A stretch of DNA of 64,000 bases from Mesorhizobium japonicum MAFF 303099 (GTDB lineage: Bacteria > Pseudomonadota > Alphaproteobacteria > Rhizobiales > Rhizobiaceae), in NCBI RefSeq assembly GCF_000009625.1, contig NC_002678.2:3504001-3568000 (forward strand), given 5' to 3'. A program made the translations under genes and the position numbers. Each line of letters starts with the position of its first letter. The stretch's first letter is position 1. Below are positions 1 to 9,070 of the stretch, piece by piece. The notes beneath the pieces were generated by a model that worked only from the letters and a program-made list of their open reading frames with translations, ran no database searches and was not told the origin of the DNA.

Positions 1-522
1 AGCGTGAAACTCTGGGCGATGATCGAGACGCCCAAGGCGCTGCTCAACATCGGCGCCATGGCCGAACTGGGCCGCGATCCAGCCTCTCGGCTCAACTGTT
101 TCGTTGCCGGAACGAATGATCTGGCCAAGGACACCGGTGTGCTGGTGACGCCGGACCGGCGCTACCTCGTGCCATGGCTGATGCAGATGGTGCTGGCCGC
201 GCGCGCCGGCGGCCTCGACATGCTCGACGGCGTTGCCAATGATTTTCGCGACCTCGACGCCTTTGCCCGTGAGTGCGCGGAGGGGGCCGCCATGGGCTTC
301 GACGGCAAGACGCTGATCCATCCGGCCCAGATCGACGCGGCGAACCGCGCCTTCGCGCCCTCGCCGGAGGCGGTTGCCGAGGCGCGCCTGATAAAGGACG
401 CCTTTTCACGTGGCGAGAATACTGGCAAAGGCGTGATCGCGCTGAACGGCAAGATGGTCGAGCGGCTGCATCTGGCACAGGCCGAAAAACTGCTGGCGAA
501 GGCGGCCGCCATCGGCGCATGA
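1..522 (+). CDS. CoA ester lyase (HpcH/HpaI aldolase, CitE-like), 3' part
   Basis: The open frame runs in from the left edge, so only the last ~173 codons are present; the GTG at 4 is probably internal. The C-terminal half matches the CitE/malyl-CoA lyase branch of the HpcH/HpaI TIM-barrel family: a GTNDLAKD segment around residue 38, and near residue 100 the diagnostic GFDGKTLIHPAQI stretch, followed by the usual helical tail. Family members cleave or condense short acyl-CoA thioesters (malyl-CoA, citramalyl-CoA, citryl-CoA) using a divalent metal. The substrate cannot be told from this piece because the N-terminal Arg and Glu/Asp metal ligands lie outside the window. A DUF1737 gene follows 49 bases downstream. 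Confidence 0.85.
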   Translation, partial: SVKLWAMIETPKALLNIGAMAELGRDPASRLNCFVAGTNDLAKDTGVLVTPDRRYLVPWLMQMVLAARAGGLDMLDGVANDFRDLDAFARECAEGAAMGFDGKTLIHPAQIDAANRAFAPSPEAVAEARLIKDAFSRGENTGKGVIALNGKMVERLHLAQAEKLLAKAAAIGA

Positions 523-571
523 TATAGCCCCATGCTCGCGGGCTATGGGCACTTACGACAGGACTTGGGAC

Positions 572-778
572 ATGAAACTCTACCGCTTTCTCACCGGCCC
601 GGACGACGCCAGCTTCTGCCACAAGGTGACGGCGGCGCTGAACAAGGGCTGGCATCTGTTCGGCTCGCCGACCTATGCCTATGACAAGAAAGCCAAGACC
701 ATGCGCTGCGGCCAGGCGGTGGTGAAGGATGTCGACGGCCAGGAATATGGGCCGGATACCAAGCTCAGCGACTGGTAG
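572..778 (+). CDS. DUF1737 domain protein
   Basis: This small protein (68 aa) starts MKLYRFLTGPDDASFC and carries the compact DUF1737 pattern: YRFLTG at the N-terminus, a helix with HKVTAALNKGW, then GSPTYAYD. An upstream in-frame ATG at 545 would add nine residues (MGTYDRTWD) that do not look like family sequence, so 572 is preferred. Function is unknown; the fold is a small alpha/beta domain in DUF1737 proteins. No signal peptide or membrane segment is visible. It may be cotranscribed with the CoA ester lyase just upstream, but the 49-base gap does not prove it. Confidence 0.75.
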   Translation: MKLYRFLTGPDDASFCHKVTAALNKGWHLFGSPTYAYDKKAKTMRCGQAVVKDVDGQEYGPDTKLSDW

Positions 779-797
779 CTGCCAGCTACCTTCCTCT

Positions 798-865
798 CTT
801 CGTCATCCTAGGGCGAAGCAAGGAGCGAAGCGACGCGGCGCAGACCCTAGGATCCATGCCGTGAC
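798..865 (+). repeat. Left arm of 68-bp inverted repeat around the GIY-YIG gene
   Basis: This 68-base block is the exact reverse complement of 1249-1316. Each arm is also internally palindromic: ATCCTAGGG near one end and CCCTAGGAT near the other can form a hairpin around a GC-rich core. Similar arms occur at 34380, 51183 and 61758, each followed by an inverted partner. The bases just inside this arm (884-895, CGGATCAGAACG) recur on the opposite strand at 34510-34521, so the relatedness extends past the arm. Confidence 0.9.
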
Positions 866-933
866 GTTGGTCATAGAATGCGGCGGATCAGAACGGCGCT
901 TGTGCGCGCATCGACGCTGGCTACGCTAGGACT

Positions 934-1221
934 ATGACCGGTTATGTCTACATGACGGCGAGCCAGAAGCGCGGCACGATCTACATCGGCGTCACCAACG
1001 ATCTTGGCCGTCGCGTGCCGGAGCACAAGGCTGGACAGGGCTCAAATTTCACCAGTCGCTACGGCGTGCAACGCCTCGTCTGGTACGAAGAGCATTTCGA
1101 TATCACCGATGCGATCCAGCGCGAAAAGTCGCTGAAACGTTGGCCACGCCTATGGAAGATCGAGCTGATCGAAAAAGCCAATCCTGAGTGGTTCGAACTC
1201 TTTCGCGGAACTGGGTGGTGA
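934..1221 (+). CDS. GIY-YIG nuclease family protein
   Basis: This 95-residue protein is a single GIY-YIG domain of the UPF0213/YhbQ type. The first motif is Y4-V-Y, the second is YIG at residues 17-19, followed by TNDLGRRVPEHK in which Arg26/Arg27 would be the catalytic arginine region. Glu64 in AIQREKSLKRW occupies the usual metal-binding Glu position, and the tail WKIELIEKANPEWFEL is typical. All key positions appear intact, so an active nuclease is plausible. There is no separate DNA-binding domain. The gene lies alone between two exact 68-bp inverted repeats (798-865, 1249-1316), an arrangement resembling a mobile element with its nuclease. That link to mobility is inference. Confidence 0.9.
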   Translation: MTGYVYMTASQKRGTIYIGVTNDLGRRVPEHKAGQGSNFTSRYGVQRLVWYEEHFDITDAIQREKSLKRWPRLWKIELIEKANPEWFELFRGTGW

Positions 1222-1248
1222 GCGTTTGCACCGTCGCAACGCACCACA

Positions 1249-1316
1249 GTCACGGCATGGATCCTAGGGTCTGCGCCGCGTCGCTTCGCTCCTTGCTTCG
1301 CCCTAGGATGACGAAG
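1249..1316 (-). repeat. Right arm of 68-bp inverted repeat around the GIY-YIG gene
   Basis: This block is identical over 68 bases to the reverse complement of 798-865. It begins 27 bases after the GIY-YIG stop codon and ends 8 bases before the stop codon of the convergent metallopeptidase gene, so in RNA its hairpin could also serve as a bidirectional transcription end. Identity stops sharply at both edges. Confidence 0.9.
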
Positions 1317-1324
1317 TGTGGGCT

Positions 1325-1747
1325 CTATTCAGCTGCCTCTTCGATCTTCTCCATATCATCATCCGACAGGCCGAAATGATGGCCGATCTCGTGGATCAGC
1401 ACATGGGTGACGATGTCGCCCAGCGTCTCCTCGTTTTCGGCCCAGTAGTCGAGCATGGCGCGGCGGTAGAGCGTGATGCGGTTAGGGCCTTCGCCGGTCT
1501 GCGGGTTCCAGCGCTCGGCGATGCCGCGGCCCTCGAACAGGCCGAGCAGGTCGAACGGCGTCTCCAGCGACAGATCGTCCATGATCTCGTCGGTCGGAAA
1601 CTCGGCGATCTGGATGACGATTTCGCCGGTCAGCTTGCGAAAATCCTCCGGCAGATGGGCGTAGGCCTCCAGCGCCAGGAACTCCATCTCCTCCATCGAG
1701 GGCGCGAGTTCGCCATGCCAGGTGCGGGTCTTGTAGATGCGGGCCAT
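1325..1747 (-). CDS. Metallopeptidase family protein (minimal zincin-like)
   Basis: This 140-residue acidic protein has the short metallopeptidase family signature near its C-terminus: HEIGHHFGLSDDDM, with the HExxH zinc site and a following Asp-rich turn. The middle contains LYRRAMLDYW, which is also conserved in the family. The frame is open much further upstream, but the ATG at 1747 is preceded by an AAAGGA ribosome-binding site and starts MARIYKTRTWHG, as relatives do. It is a cytoplasmic protein with no signal peptide. Its substrate is not established. It is divergent from imuA with the LexA box in the shared intergenic region, about 140 bases from this start. Confidence 0.88.
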   Translation of the reverse strand: MARIYKTRTWHGELAPSMEEMEFLALEAYAHLPEDFRKLTGEIVIQIAEFPTDEIMDDLSLETPFDLLGLFEGRGIAERWNPQTGEGPNRITLYRRAMLDYWAENEETLGDIVTHVLIHEIGHHFGLSDDDMEKIEEAAE

Positions 1748-1889
1748 GCTTTGTCCTTTGACCGGCATATAGGCTTTCGCACCGGTCGAGGCAAACGATG
1801 CGGCCCATACGTCCATGCCACGCAGGGTTCGCAGGAATAAATTCCTTATGACTCTGCTTGACTCTTCGGACCGCCTCTGGAATCTATAG

Positions 1890-1904
1890 GAACATAACAG
1901 GAAC
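1890..1904. promoter_or_regulatory. LexA (SOS) box
   Basis: The sequence GAAC-ATAACAG-GAAC is the reverse complement of GTTC-N7-GTTC, the alphaproteobacterial LexA operator. It sits 25 bases upstream of the imuA ATG, which is where it would block the mutasome promoter, and in the region shared with the divergent metallopeptidase gene. Both half-sites match exactly. Confidence 0.88.
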
Positions 1905-1928
1905 AACTCTGAGTGGACACTGACCGTC

Positions 1929-2954
1929 ATGGCGATATCAGCCGTGGCGCGGGAGACTGTTTTTGCCCTGCGCCGCCAGATCGCGAAGATCGAGGGAACG
2001 CTGCCCGAGCGCCTGCAGGCGCCGGCTGGCGCGCCGCTTGATGCCGACGCCAGCCCCGATCTCACAATCGTCCGGCGCGGTCTTGCCGCGGCCTTGCCGG
2101 ATGCCTTCCTGCCGATCGGCATCGAACCCCTCGATGCCGCCCTGAGCGGCGGCCTGCCGAAAGCGGCCCTCAGCGAAATCCATGGCCTGGAAACCCGCGA
2201 TGCCGGAGCCGTCGCCGGCTTTGCCCTGTCGCTCGCCAGCCTGATCCTCAAGCAGGCGCAAGGGCTGCCGGTGTTGTGGATCGGCACCACGGAAATCTTC
2301 CGCGAGGCGGGCTTTCCCTATGCCAGGGGGCTGCAATCCTCCTTCGGCATCGGGCCTGAGCAATTGCTGTTTTCCGAGGCGCCGAAACTCGTCGATGCGT
2401 TGTGGGTCGCCGAGGAAGCGGCGCGGATGACGGCGCTCGCCGCCGTCATCCTGGAAATCCGCGGCAATCCGCAGCGGCTCGACCTGACCGCGACGCGGCG
2501 GCTGCATGCGCGGGCGCAAAGTGCCGGCCGCCCCGTATTCCTGCTGCGGCAGGCGGCCGAGCCCGAACCGACGGCGGCGCCCGTCCGCCTCATCGTCTCG
2601 CCGGCGCCGGCCGTGCCGCGCGAGACCGTCGCCGGGCCGCTCGCCGGATCGATCGGCCGCCCGGCCTTCGCCATCAGCATCGGCAAGAGCCGCACGGCCC
2701 TGCCTGGACAATTCACACTGGAGTGGAACCCCGATGAACGCGTATTCGACGAAAGAAGGGGCGAGGAAGGCCGGGCAAAGAATCCTGTCCCTGTGGTTTC
2801 CCTATTTGGCGGCCGAAAGGATCCTGCGGCAGCGTCTGGGGCGGTCCTGGCGTTCCCGGCCCCAAGATCATCCGACGCCATCTCATCCGCCACTGGTGAT
2901 CAGCCACCGCCAGGGCAACGCGCAGCGCATCTCAGCCCTCGACGAGCGGGCTGA
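1929..2954 (+). CDS. imuA: ImuA, SOS mutasome accessory protein
   Basis: This 341-residue RecA/SulA-like protein is the first gene of the imuA-imuB-dnaE2 cassette that performs error-prone translesion synthesis after DNA damage. The body shows the ImuA pattern: GIEPLDAALSGGLPKAALSE (residues ~60-80), a degenerate RecA-like core with PVLWIGTTEIFREAGFPYARG, and ILEIRGNPQRLDLTATRRLH. The C-terminal ~74 codons lie inside the start of imuB: no stop occurs before 2954 while ImuB begins at 2734, giving a 221-base out-of-frame overlap. The tail encoded there ([20 protein letters not shown] onward) is low complexity and may be partly incidental. Expression should be LexA-controlled through the box at 1890-1904. 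Confidence 0.92.
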   Translation: MAISAVARETVFALRRQIAKIEGTLPERLQAPAGAPLDADASPDLTIVRRGLAAALPDAFLPIGIEPLDAALSGGLPKAALSEIHGLETRDAGAVAGFALSLASLILKQAQGLPVLWIGTTEIFREAGFPYARGLQSSFGIGPEQLLFSEAPKLVDALWVAEEAARMTALAAVILEIRGNPQRLDLTATRRLHARAQSAGRPVFLLRQAAEPEPTAAPVRLIVSPAPAVPRETVAGPLAGSIGRPAFAISIGKSRTALPGQFTLEWNPDERVFDERRGEEGRAKNPVPVVSLFGGRKDPAAASGAVLAFPAPRSSDAISSATGDQPPPGQRAAHLSPRRAG

Positions 2955-4371
2955 GGCGCTGCACCTGAAGCGCGACATGGGCATTGCCGACGCGCGCGCC
3001 ATGCATCCCTCGATCGACATTGTCGAGGCCGATCCGGAGGCAGACCGGCGCCTGCTCGAAGCCCTTGCCGACTGGTGCGACCGCTACACCCCGCTGGTGG
3101 CGCTGGACGGGGCGGACGGCCTGTTTCTCGACGTCACCGGCTGCACCCATCTGTTCGGTGGCGAACGCGCCATGCTGGACGACATCCTGTGGCGCTTCCT
3201 GCATCAGGGGTTCGATGTCCGCGCCGGCCTTGCCCCGACGCCGGGCGCGGCCTGGGCGGCGGCCCGCTTTTGCGGCGACCGCATCGTCGATGGAGGCGAG
3301 GAGGAAGCGCTGCTGGCGCCTCTGCCGCTCGCAGCACTGCGCATCGCGCCGGAAACCCGTGCCAGCCTGGAAAGTGTCGGCCTGCGCACGGCGGGCGCAG
3401 TCATGGCCGCCCCGCGCGCGCCGCTTGCCCGCCGCTTCGGCGCCACCTTGCTGCTGCGCCTCGACCAGGCGCTTGGCCGTCTCGACGAGGCGGTGTCGCC
3501 GCGCCTTCCCGTCGCGCCGCTTTCGGTCGAGCGGCATCTCGCCGAGCCCGTCACGCTCACCGAGGACATCGAACGGCTGGTCGGCCTGCTGGCGACGACG
3601 TTGAAGACCGATCTCGAGCGCCGCGGCGAGGGCGCCCGGACGCTGGCGCTGCTGCTCTTTCGTGTCGACGGCGCCGTCAGCCGCATCGCGCTCGGCACCT
3701 CGCGGCCGATGCGCGACCCCCGGCTGATCCAGAAACTGTTCCATGAAAGGCTGGCCGCCCTCGAGCAGGACATCGATGCCGGCTACGGCTTCGATCTGGT
3801 GCGGCTTTCGGTGCTGGCGGCCGCGGCCTTCGACATGGCGCAGGCCGATCTGACGGGCGAGGTGACCGACGACGGCGCCGACATCGCGCTGTTCGCCGAC
3901 CGCATCCGCGCCCGGCTCGGCGAGGGCGCCGTGCTGCAGCCGGTCGCGGTTGAAAGCCATCTGCCGGAGCGTGCCGTCGCCATCGTCCCCTTCAGCGAAG
4001 CGCCGCGCCGGACCACGCCGCCGAAGAGACCGGACAGGGTGCAGGCGCCCACAACCATCTTTCCGCCGGAACGGCCGATCCGGCTGTTCCGCGCGCCCGA
4101 ACCCATCGAGGTGCCGGCCACCGAAATGCCGGAGGGTCCGCCGTTGCATTTCCGTTGGCGGCGCGCGCTCTATCGCGTCACCCGCGCCGAGGGTCCCGAA
4201 CGCATCGCCGCCGAATGGTGGCGCCAGGCGCCAGGCGACGCGGCGGCCTCGACACGCGACTATTTCCGCATCGAGGATGCCGACGGCCGCCGCTACTGGC
4301 TCTACCGGCAAGGGCTTTACGGCGGCTCGCAAGCCGCGCCGCGCTGGTTCATGCACGGGGTCTTCGCATGA
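2734..4371 (+). CDS. imuB: ImuB, Y-family polymerase-like mutasome protein
   Basis: This 545-residue protein is the catalytically inactive Y-family polymerase relative that links ImuA, DnaE2 and the beta clamp. It starts near [15 protein letters not shown], carries [14 protein letters not shown] in the palm region where active Y-family enzymes have an SxDE pair, and ends with the DUF6504 domain ([19 protein letters not shown] to [17 protein letters not shown]). The ATG at 2734 has a GGAG ribosome-binding site 9 bases upstream and starts before the conserved block; the open frame extends further upstream but inside imuA. The stop overlaps the dnaE2 start in an ATGA junction, so translation of the two is probably coupled. 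Confidence 0.92.
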   Translation: MNAYSTKEGARKAGQRILSLWFPYLAAERILRQRLGRSWRSRPQDHPTPSHPPLVISHRQGNAQRISALDERAEALHLKRDMGIADARAMHPSIDIVEADPEADRRLLEALADWCDRYTPLVALDGADGLFLDVTGCTHLFGGERAMLDDILWRFLHQGFDVRAGLAPTPGAAWAAARFCGDRIVDGGEEEALLAPLPLAALRIAPETRASLESVGLRTAGAVMAAPRAPLARRFGATLLLRLDQALGRLDEAVSPRLPVAPLSVERHLAEPVTLTEDIERLVGLLATTLKTDLERRGEGARTLALLLFRVDGAVSRIALGTSRPMRDPRLIQKLFHERLAALEQDIDAGYGFDLVRLSVLAAAAFDMAQADLTGEVTDDGADIALFADRIRARLGEGAVLQPVAVESHLPERAVAIVPFSEAPRRTTPPKRPDRVQAPTTIFPPERPIRLFRAPEPIEVPATEMPEGPPLHFRWRRALYRVTRAEGPERIAAEWWRQAPGDAAASTRDYFRIEDADGRRYWLYRQGLYGGSQAAPRWFMHGVFA

Positions 4372-7300
4372 ACGCGCTGACCGTCATTCCCTATGCCGAG
4401 TTCGGCATCCAGTCGAATTTCTCCTTCCTGCGCGGCGCCTCCAAGCCGGAGGAGCTGGTGGTCGCGGCCAAGCTCATGGGTTTCTCGGCGATCGGCCTCG
4501 CCGACCGCAACACGGTGGCCGGCGTGGTGCGCGCCTGGCAGCAGGCCAAGGTCGAAAAGCTTGCCTATCACCCTGGCTGCCGGCTGGTTTTCGGCGACGG
4601 CACGCCCGACATTCTCGCCTATCCCAGGAACCGGGCAGGCTGGGGGCATCTGTGCCGCATGCTCACCCAGGCCAATCTGCGCGACGAGACCGAAAAGGGC
4701 GCCACCCTTCTCCAGCGCGACGACCTGCTCGAATGGGGGGATTTGATGTCGCTGGCGGTCCTGCCCGACCTGGCGGCGGGCGCTGAAGACAGTCTTGCCT
4801 TGCTTGGCCAGATCAAGGACCGTTTCGGCAGGGCCCTGCGGCTTGGCGTCTCGCCCTGTTATGCCGGCTATGACCGTTTCCGGATCGAGCAGGCGGCGGC
4901 GTTGGCCCAGGTTGCCGGCATCCCGCTGATGGCGACCAACGATGTCCTCTACCACACCGCCGAACGCCGCCCGCTGCAGGACGTGCTGACCGCCATCCGT
5001 CTCAACACACCCGTCGCCGAGGTTGGGCTGGAACTCAGCGCCAATGCCGAACGCCATCTGAAGCCGCCGCTGGAAATGGCCCGCCTGTTCCGCAGGCATC
5101 CGCAGGCGCTGGCCGAGACGCTGCGGTTTGCGGAAGAGCTGACCTTCTCGCTCAGCGACCTCCAGTACAATTACCCCGACGAGCCGACGGAATCCGGCCT
5201 CGGGCCGCAGGCAGAGCTGGAAAGACTGGCGCGGGAGGGGGCTGCGAGGCGCTATCCCTCGGGCGTGCCTCACTCGGTGATCAAGCGCATCGAGGAAGAG
5301 CTCGCCCTGATCGAGCGCCTCAACTACGCCCGCTACTTCCTGACGGTTTACGACATCGTCAAATACGCCCGCAGCCAGGACATTCTCTGCCAGGGACGCG
5401 GCTCGGCCGCCAATTCGATCGTCTGTTTCTGCATCGGCATCACCGAAGTCGGGCCCGACCGGATCGACACGCTGTTCGAGCGCTTCATTTCCGAGGAGAG
5501 GAACGAACCGCCCGACATCGATGTCGACTTCGAGCATGAGAAGCGCGAGACCGTCATCCAGTACATCTACGAGAAATACAGTTCCAAGCGCACGGCGCTC
5601 GCCGCCGCCGTCATCAGCTATCGCGGCCGTTCGGCGCTGCGCGAAGTGTCGAAGGCTATGGGCCTGTCGGAGGATGTCCGGGCGTCCCTGTCAGGCTCGA
5701 TCTGGGGCTGGTCGACCTCCGAGGTCGGCGAGAAGGAAGCCCGCGCCGGCGGCCTTGACCGGAGCGACCCGACATCGCGTCATGTGATGGAACGGGCCAA
5801 CGAGATCATGGGCTTCCCCCGCCACCTCTCCCAGCATGTCGGCGGCTTCGTCATCACCAAGGACCGGCTCGACGAGATCGTCCCCATCGTCAAGACGGCG
5901 ATGGACGAGCGCAAGATGGTCGAGTGGGACAAGGACGATCTCGACGCGGTGAAGATCCTGAAAGTGGATGTGCTGGCGCTCGGCATGCTGACCTGCCTGC
6001 AGCGCGCCTTCATTCTGCTTACGGACCACTATCCAAAAGCCCGGGATCCCTATGGCCAACCCTATGTGCTCGCGAGCCTGCCGCCGGAAGACAAGCGCGT
6101 CTACGACATGATCGGCCGCGCCGACACGCTCGGCGTCTTCCAGATCGAATCGCGCGCCCAGATGTCGATGCTGCCAAGGCTCAAACCAAAGGATTTCTAT
6201 GACCTTGTCATCGAGGTGGCGATCGTGCGGCCGGGCCCGATCCAGGGCGATATGGTGCACCCCTATCTGCGCCGCCGGCAAGGCAAGGAAAAACCCGAAT
6301 ATCAGAAGCCGGAGCTCGAGGCGATTCTCAGCAAGACGCTTGGCGTGCCGCTGTTCCAGGAACAGGCGATGAAGATCGCCATCGTCGCCGGCGGCTTCAG
6401 GCCGGGCGAGGCCGACGAACTGCGCCGCGCCATGGCCACCTTCAAGCGCACCGGCACCATCGGCAATTACCGCCAGCGCATGATCGACGGCATGGTCGGC
6501 AAGGGCTACACCAAGGACTTCGCCGAGCGCTGCTTCAAGCAGATCGAGGGTTTTGGCGAATACGGCTTTCCCGAAAGCCACGCGGCCTCCTTCGCCTTGC
6601 TCGTCTATGCCTCCTGCTGGTTCAAGACCTTCTATCCCGACGTGTTCTGCGCCGCGATCCTGAATTCGCAGCCGATGGGGTTCTACCAGCCGGCGCAGCT
6701 GGTGCGCGACGCGCGCGACCATGGCGTCGACATCCGCGAGGTCGACGTCAATTGTTCCGCCTGGGACTGCACCCTGGAAAAAGTGCCGTTCGATCCGGCC
6801 CGTATCCTGCCGCGCCATGCCGATATGCGTGGTGTCATCGAGACGAACCATGCCGTGCGGCTCGGCTTCCGGCAGATCAAGGGTCTTTCCAAGGAACGCA
6901 TGGAGGATTTCGCAAAGCGGCGGGGTTCAGGTTACGAAACCGTCCGTGACGTCTGGCTGCGCTCCGGCCTCGATGTCGACGAGATCGAGAGGCTGGCGCA
7001 GGCCGATGCCTTTCGTTCGATCGGCCTCGACCGCCGTGCCGCATTGTGGGAAGTGCGCGCGCTGGGCGCCAAGAGTGCGGCCGAAAAGCTGCCGCTGTTC
7101 GACCAGCCGGCGTTGCGCCTGCGCGAACTGGAGCCGGAGACGAAGCTGCCGAAAATGCCGCTCGGCGAGCATGTCATCCACGACTACCGCTCGCTCGGCC
7201 TGTCGCTGAAGGCGCATCCCGTCGCCTTCCTGCGCGAGCGCCTCGACCGCGCCGGCGTCACCCCCAATGCCAACCTGCCATCCCAGCGCGACGGCAGGCG

Positions 7301-7724
7301 GGTTTCGGTCGCCGGCCTCGTGCTGGTGCGCCAGCGCCCCGGCAAGGGCAATGCGATCTTCCTGACGCTGGAGGACGACAAGGCGGTCGCCAACGTCATC
7401 TTCTGGGAGCGGACCTTTACCCGCTTCCGGCCCATCGTCATGGGCGCGCGGTTCGTCAAGGTCAGCGGGAAATTGCAGTCGGAATCCGGCGTGATCCATA
7501 TCGTCGCCGAAAAGATCGAGGATCTGACGCCCTGGCTGACCGTGCTCCTGGAGAAGGTCAGCGGAGCCGGAGCGCCGGGGCCCCAACCGATGGGGTATGC
7601 CAAAGAGGTAGGCTCGGATCGCCGCAGCCGGCCCGAGATTGGGAACGCGCCGGCAAGGCAGGACCTCGCAACGCTGTCGGAAGAGGCGGAACAGGTCATG
7701 CCCAAGGGGCGCAATTTTCAGTAG
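4368..7724 (+). CDS. dnaE2: Error-prone DNA polymerase DnaE2
   Basis: This 1118-residue C-family polymerase alpha subunit is of the DnaE2 (ImuC) class. It opens with a PHP domain ([20 protein letters not shown], with the metal-site residues altered as in DnaE2), then the polymerase core with [17 protein letters not shown] near residue 390, which holds the catalytic Asp-x-Asp, then [19 protein letters not shown], and an OB-fold near the C-terminus ([18 protein letters not shown]). It acts with ImuA and ImuB to extend past lesions and is the source of SOS mutagenesis. Its start overlaps the imuB stop by four bases. It belongs to the LexA-controlled operon starting at 1929. Confidence 0.95.
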   Translation: MNALTVIPYAEFGIQSNFSFLRGASKPEELVVAAKLMGFSAIGLADRNTVAGVVRAWQQAKVEKLAYHPGCRLVFGDGTPDILAYPRNRAGWGHLCRMLTQANLRDETEKGATLLQRDDLLEWGDLMSLAVLPDLAAGAEDSLALLGQIKDRFGRALRLGVSPCYAGYDRFRIEQAAALAQVAGIPLMATNDVLYHTAERRPLQDVLTAIRLNTPVAEVGLELSANAERHLKPPLEMARLFRRHPQALAETLRFAEELTFSLSDLQYNYPDEPTESGLGPQAELERLAREGAARRYPSGVPHSVIKRIEEELALIERLNYARYFLTVYDIVKYARSQDILCQGRGSAANSIVCFCIGITEVGPDRIDTLFERFISEERNEPPDIDVDFEHEKRETVIQYIYEKYSSKRTALAAAVISYRGRSALREVSKAMGLSEDVRASLSGSIWGWSTSEVGEKEARAGGLDRSDPTSRHVMERANEIMGFPRHLSQHVGGFVITKDRLDEIVPIVKTAMDERKMVEWDKDDLDAVKILKVDVLALGMLTCLQRAFILLTDHYPKARDPYGQPYVLASLPPEDKRVYDMIGRADTLGVFQIESRAQMSMLPRLKPKDFYDLVIEVAIVRPGPIQGDMVHPYLRRRQGKEKPEYQKPELEAILSKTLGVPLFQEQAMKIAIVAGGFRPGEADELRRAMATFKRTGTIGNYRQRMIDGMVGKGYTKDFAERCFKQIEGFGEYGFPESHAASFALLVYASCWFKTFYPDVFCAAILNSQPMGFYQPAQLVRDARDHGVDIREVDVNCSAWDCTLEKVPFDPARILPRHADMRGVIETNHAVRLGFRQIKGLSKERMEDFAKRRGSGYETVRDVWLRSGLDVDEIERLAQADAFRSIGLDRRAALWEVRALGAKSAAEKLPLFDQPALRLRELEPETKLPKMPLGEHVIHDYRSLGLSLKAHPVAFLRERLDRAGVTPNANLPSQRDGRRVSVAGLVLVRQRPGKGNAIFLTLEDDKAVANVIFWERTFTRFRPIVMGARFVKVSGKLQSESGVIHIVAEKIEDLTPWLTVLLEKVSGAGAPGPQPMGYAKEVGSDRRSRPEIGNAPARQDLATLSEEAEQVMPKGRNFQ

Positions 7725-7769
7725 GCGCGGCCCTTGTCTTCGTCATCTGAAGAGACGCTGTGATCCTTG

Positions 7770-7934
7770 GCGCCCCCCTCTGTCCTGCCGGACATCTCCC
7801 CCACGAGGGGGGAGATTGGCAGCTTCGATCTCGACGCCTCTCTTAACTCGCAATGCTGAAAATTCGCGAAGGCCGAGGTGACAGCCGATCTCCCCCCTTG
7901 TGGGGGAGATGCCCGGCAGGGCAGAGGGGGGCGC
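7770..7934. repeat. Inverted pair of GC-rich palindromic repeats
   Basis: Two related blocks face each other: 7770-7820 (starting GCGCCCCCCTCTGTCCTG and containing CTCCCCCACGAGGGGGGAG) and 7887-7934 (containing CTCCCCCCTTGTGGGGGAG and ending in GGCAGAGGGGGGCGC). Each has its own hairpin and together they form a larger stem. They fill the 295-base gap between the convergent dnaE2 and the Trm112-like gene, where I see no coding potential, and could act as a bidirectional terminator. Related hairpins occur at 55247-55272 and, more loosely, at 49564-49708. Confidence 0.7.
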
Positions 7935-8019
7935 TGTCCCGCCGGCCTCTCAAACTTCTACGCCCAGCTGCTTCGCGGCTGCTCTCCTTGGGAGAACAAA
8001 CGATGGACGGCTATGCAGT

Positions 8020-8265
8020 TCAGGCCGGCCCGCTCAGCCTCGGCGGCGGCGCCAGCACATCTTCCGCCGACAGCGTCCGCGCCTCGGAGGGCAGCATGAT
8101 CGGGATGCCGTCGCGCACAGGATAGGCGAGCTTGGCGACCCGCGAGATCAGTTCGCCGCGCTCTGGATCCCAGGCCAGCGGCCCCTTGGTCAGCGGGCAG
8201 GCCAAAAGCTCCAGCAGCTTGGGATCGACATCGATCTTCTTTCCGTCACGCCCATCCGCCGCCAT
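8020..8265 (-). CDS. Trm112 family protein
   Basis: This 81-residue protein has the small Trm112/YcaR zinc-ribbon-like fold signature: [17 protein letters not shown] near residues 14-30 and [19 protein letters not shown] near 44-62. Only one of the classic cysteines is present (CP in LLACPL), as in most alphaproteobacterial members. Trm112 proteins are partners that stabilise methyltransferases; the bacterial role is poorly defined. It begins 9 bases after the upstream LON-domain gene on the same strand, so the two are almost certainly cotranscribed. Confidence 0.88.
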   Translation of the reverse strand: MAADGRDGKKIDVDPKLLELLACPLTKGPLAWDPERGELISRVAKLAYPVRDGIPIMLPSEARTLSAEDVLAPPPRLSGPA

Positions 8266-8274
8266 CGGTTCCTC

Positions 8275-8949
8275 TTACTGTAGGCTCGAGCCAAAATCCT
8301 CATTCTCCCGTGCCAGCGCCATTTCGGTGATGGCGATCAGCGTCTCGGCCCGCGTCTTCAGGTCGGCGGCTTCGAGCAGCGCCTGTTTCTCGGCCGGACC
8401 GTAGGGCGCCATCATCGACAGCGCGTTGACCAGCATGGCATTTTCGGCGCGGCTGACGCTTTCCCAATCGGCCTCGAGATCGTTGGCCTGCAGATAGGCG
8501 CGAAACGCCTTGAGCAATGCCGGCCGGTCGATCTCGTTCGCCGCCGGATCATCATCGAGATCGGCGAGGAAGGGCGCGGGCTTTGCCTGGCGAAACGGCG
8601 TCTTGACCGTCAGTTCATGGGCGATGCGGAAGCGGAACACACCCTGCAGCGAAATCAGGTAACGGCCGTCGCCGGTTTCGGAGAAGGCGATGATACGGCC
8701 GGCGCAGCCGACATTGCAGAGTTCCGGCTCGCCATCCTCGCGCAGCGCGCCGTCCAGACGGGGCTGGATGACGCCGATCAGCCGCGAACCGGCAACCGCT
8801 TCGTCCACCATCTGCAGATAGCGCGGCTCGAAGATGTTGAGCGGCATGCGGCCGCCCGGCAGCAAAAGCGCGCCCTCGAGCGGAAAGATCGGGATCGTCG
8901 ACGGCAGATCCTTGGCCAGCCGGTAATGCGCGTTTCCCGCTTGCACCAC
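8275..8949 (-). CDS. LON peptidase substrate-binding domain protein
   Basis: This 224-residue protein consists only of the Lon N-terminal (LAN/PUA-like) domain: PIFPLEGALLLPGGRMPLNI at residues ~19-38, then FEPRYLQMVDEAV, and GCAGRIIAFSETGDGRYLIS. There is no AAA+ ATPase or Ser-Lys protease part, so it is not a protease itself. Such stand-alone domains are common in alphaproteobacteria and are presumed to bind proteins; the exact role is unknown. It lies between the thioredoxin/TPR gene upstream and the Trm112-like gene downstream, all on the minus strand. Confidence 0.9.
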   Translation of the reverse strand: MVQAGNAHYRLAKDLPSTIPIFPLEGALLLPGGRMPLNIFEPRYLQMVDEAVAGSRLIGVIQPRLDGALREDGEPELCNVGCAGRIIAFSETGDGRYLISLQGVFRFRIAHELTVKTPFRQAKPAPFLADLDDDPAANEIDRPALLKAFRAYLQANDLEADWESVSRAENAMLVNALSMMAPYGPAEKQALLEAADLKTRAETLIAITEMALARENEDFGSSLQ

Positions 8950-9070
8950 ATTCCTCCGATCGACTTCTTCCGTCGCCCGCCGCCGGGATCGTCGGCTTGG
9001 CCGAAGTCAGCTACCTAATCTGGCGCGGCCGCCGCCGGCCACAAGCCCGTGCGACGAAACAGCCGCCTGC

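Noticed and set aside
798..1316. A CRISPR array or IS element
   Set aside because: The arms are inverted, not direct, repeats, with no spacers; there is no DDE or HUH transposase, and no target-site duplication could be confirmed at the edges.
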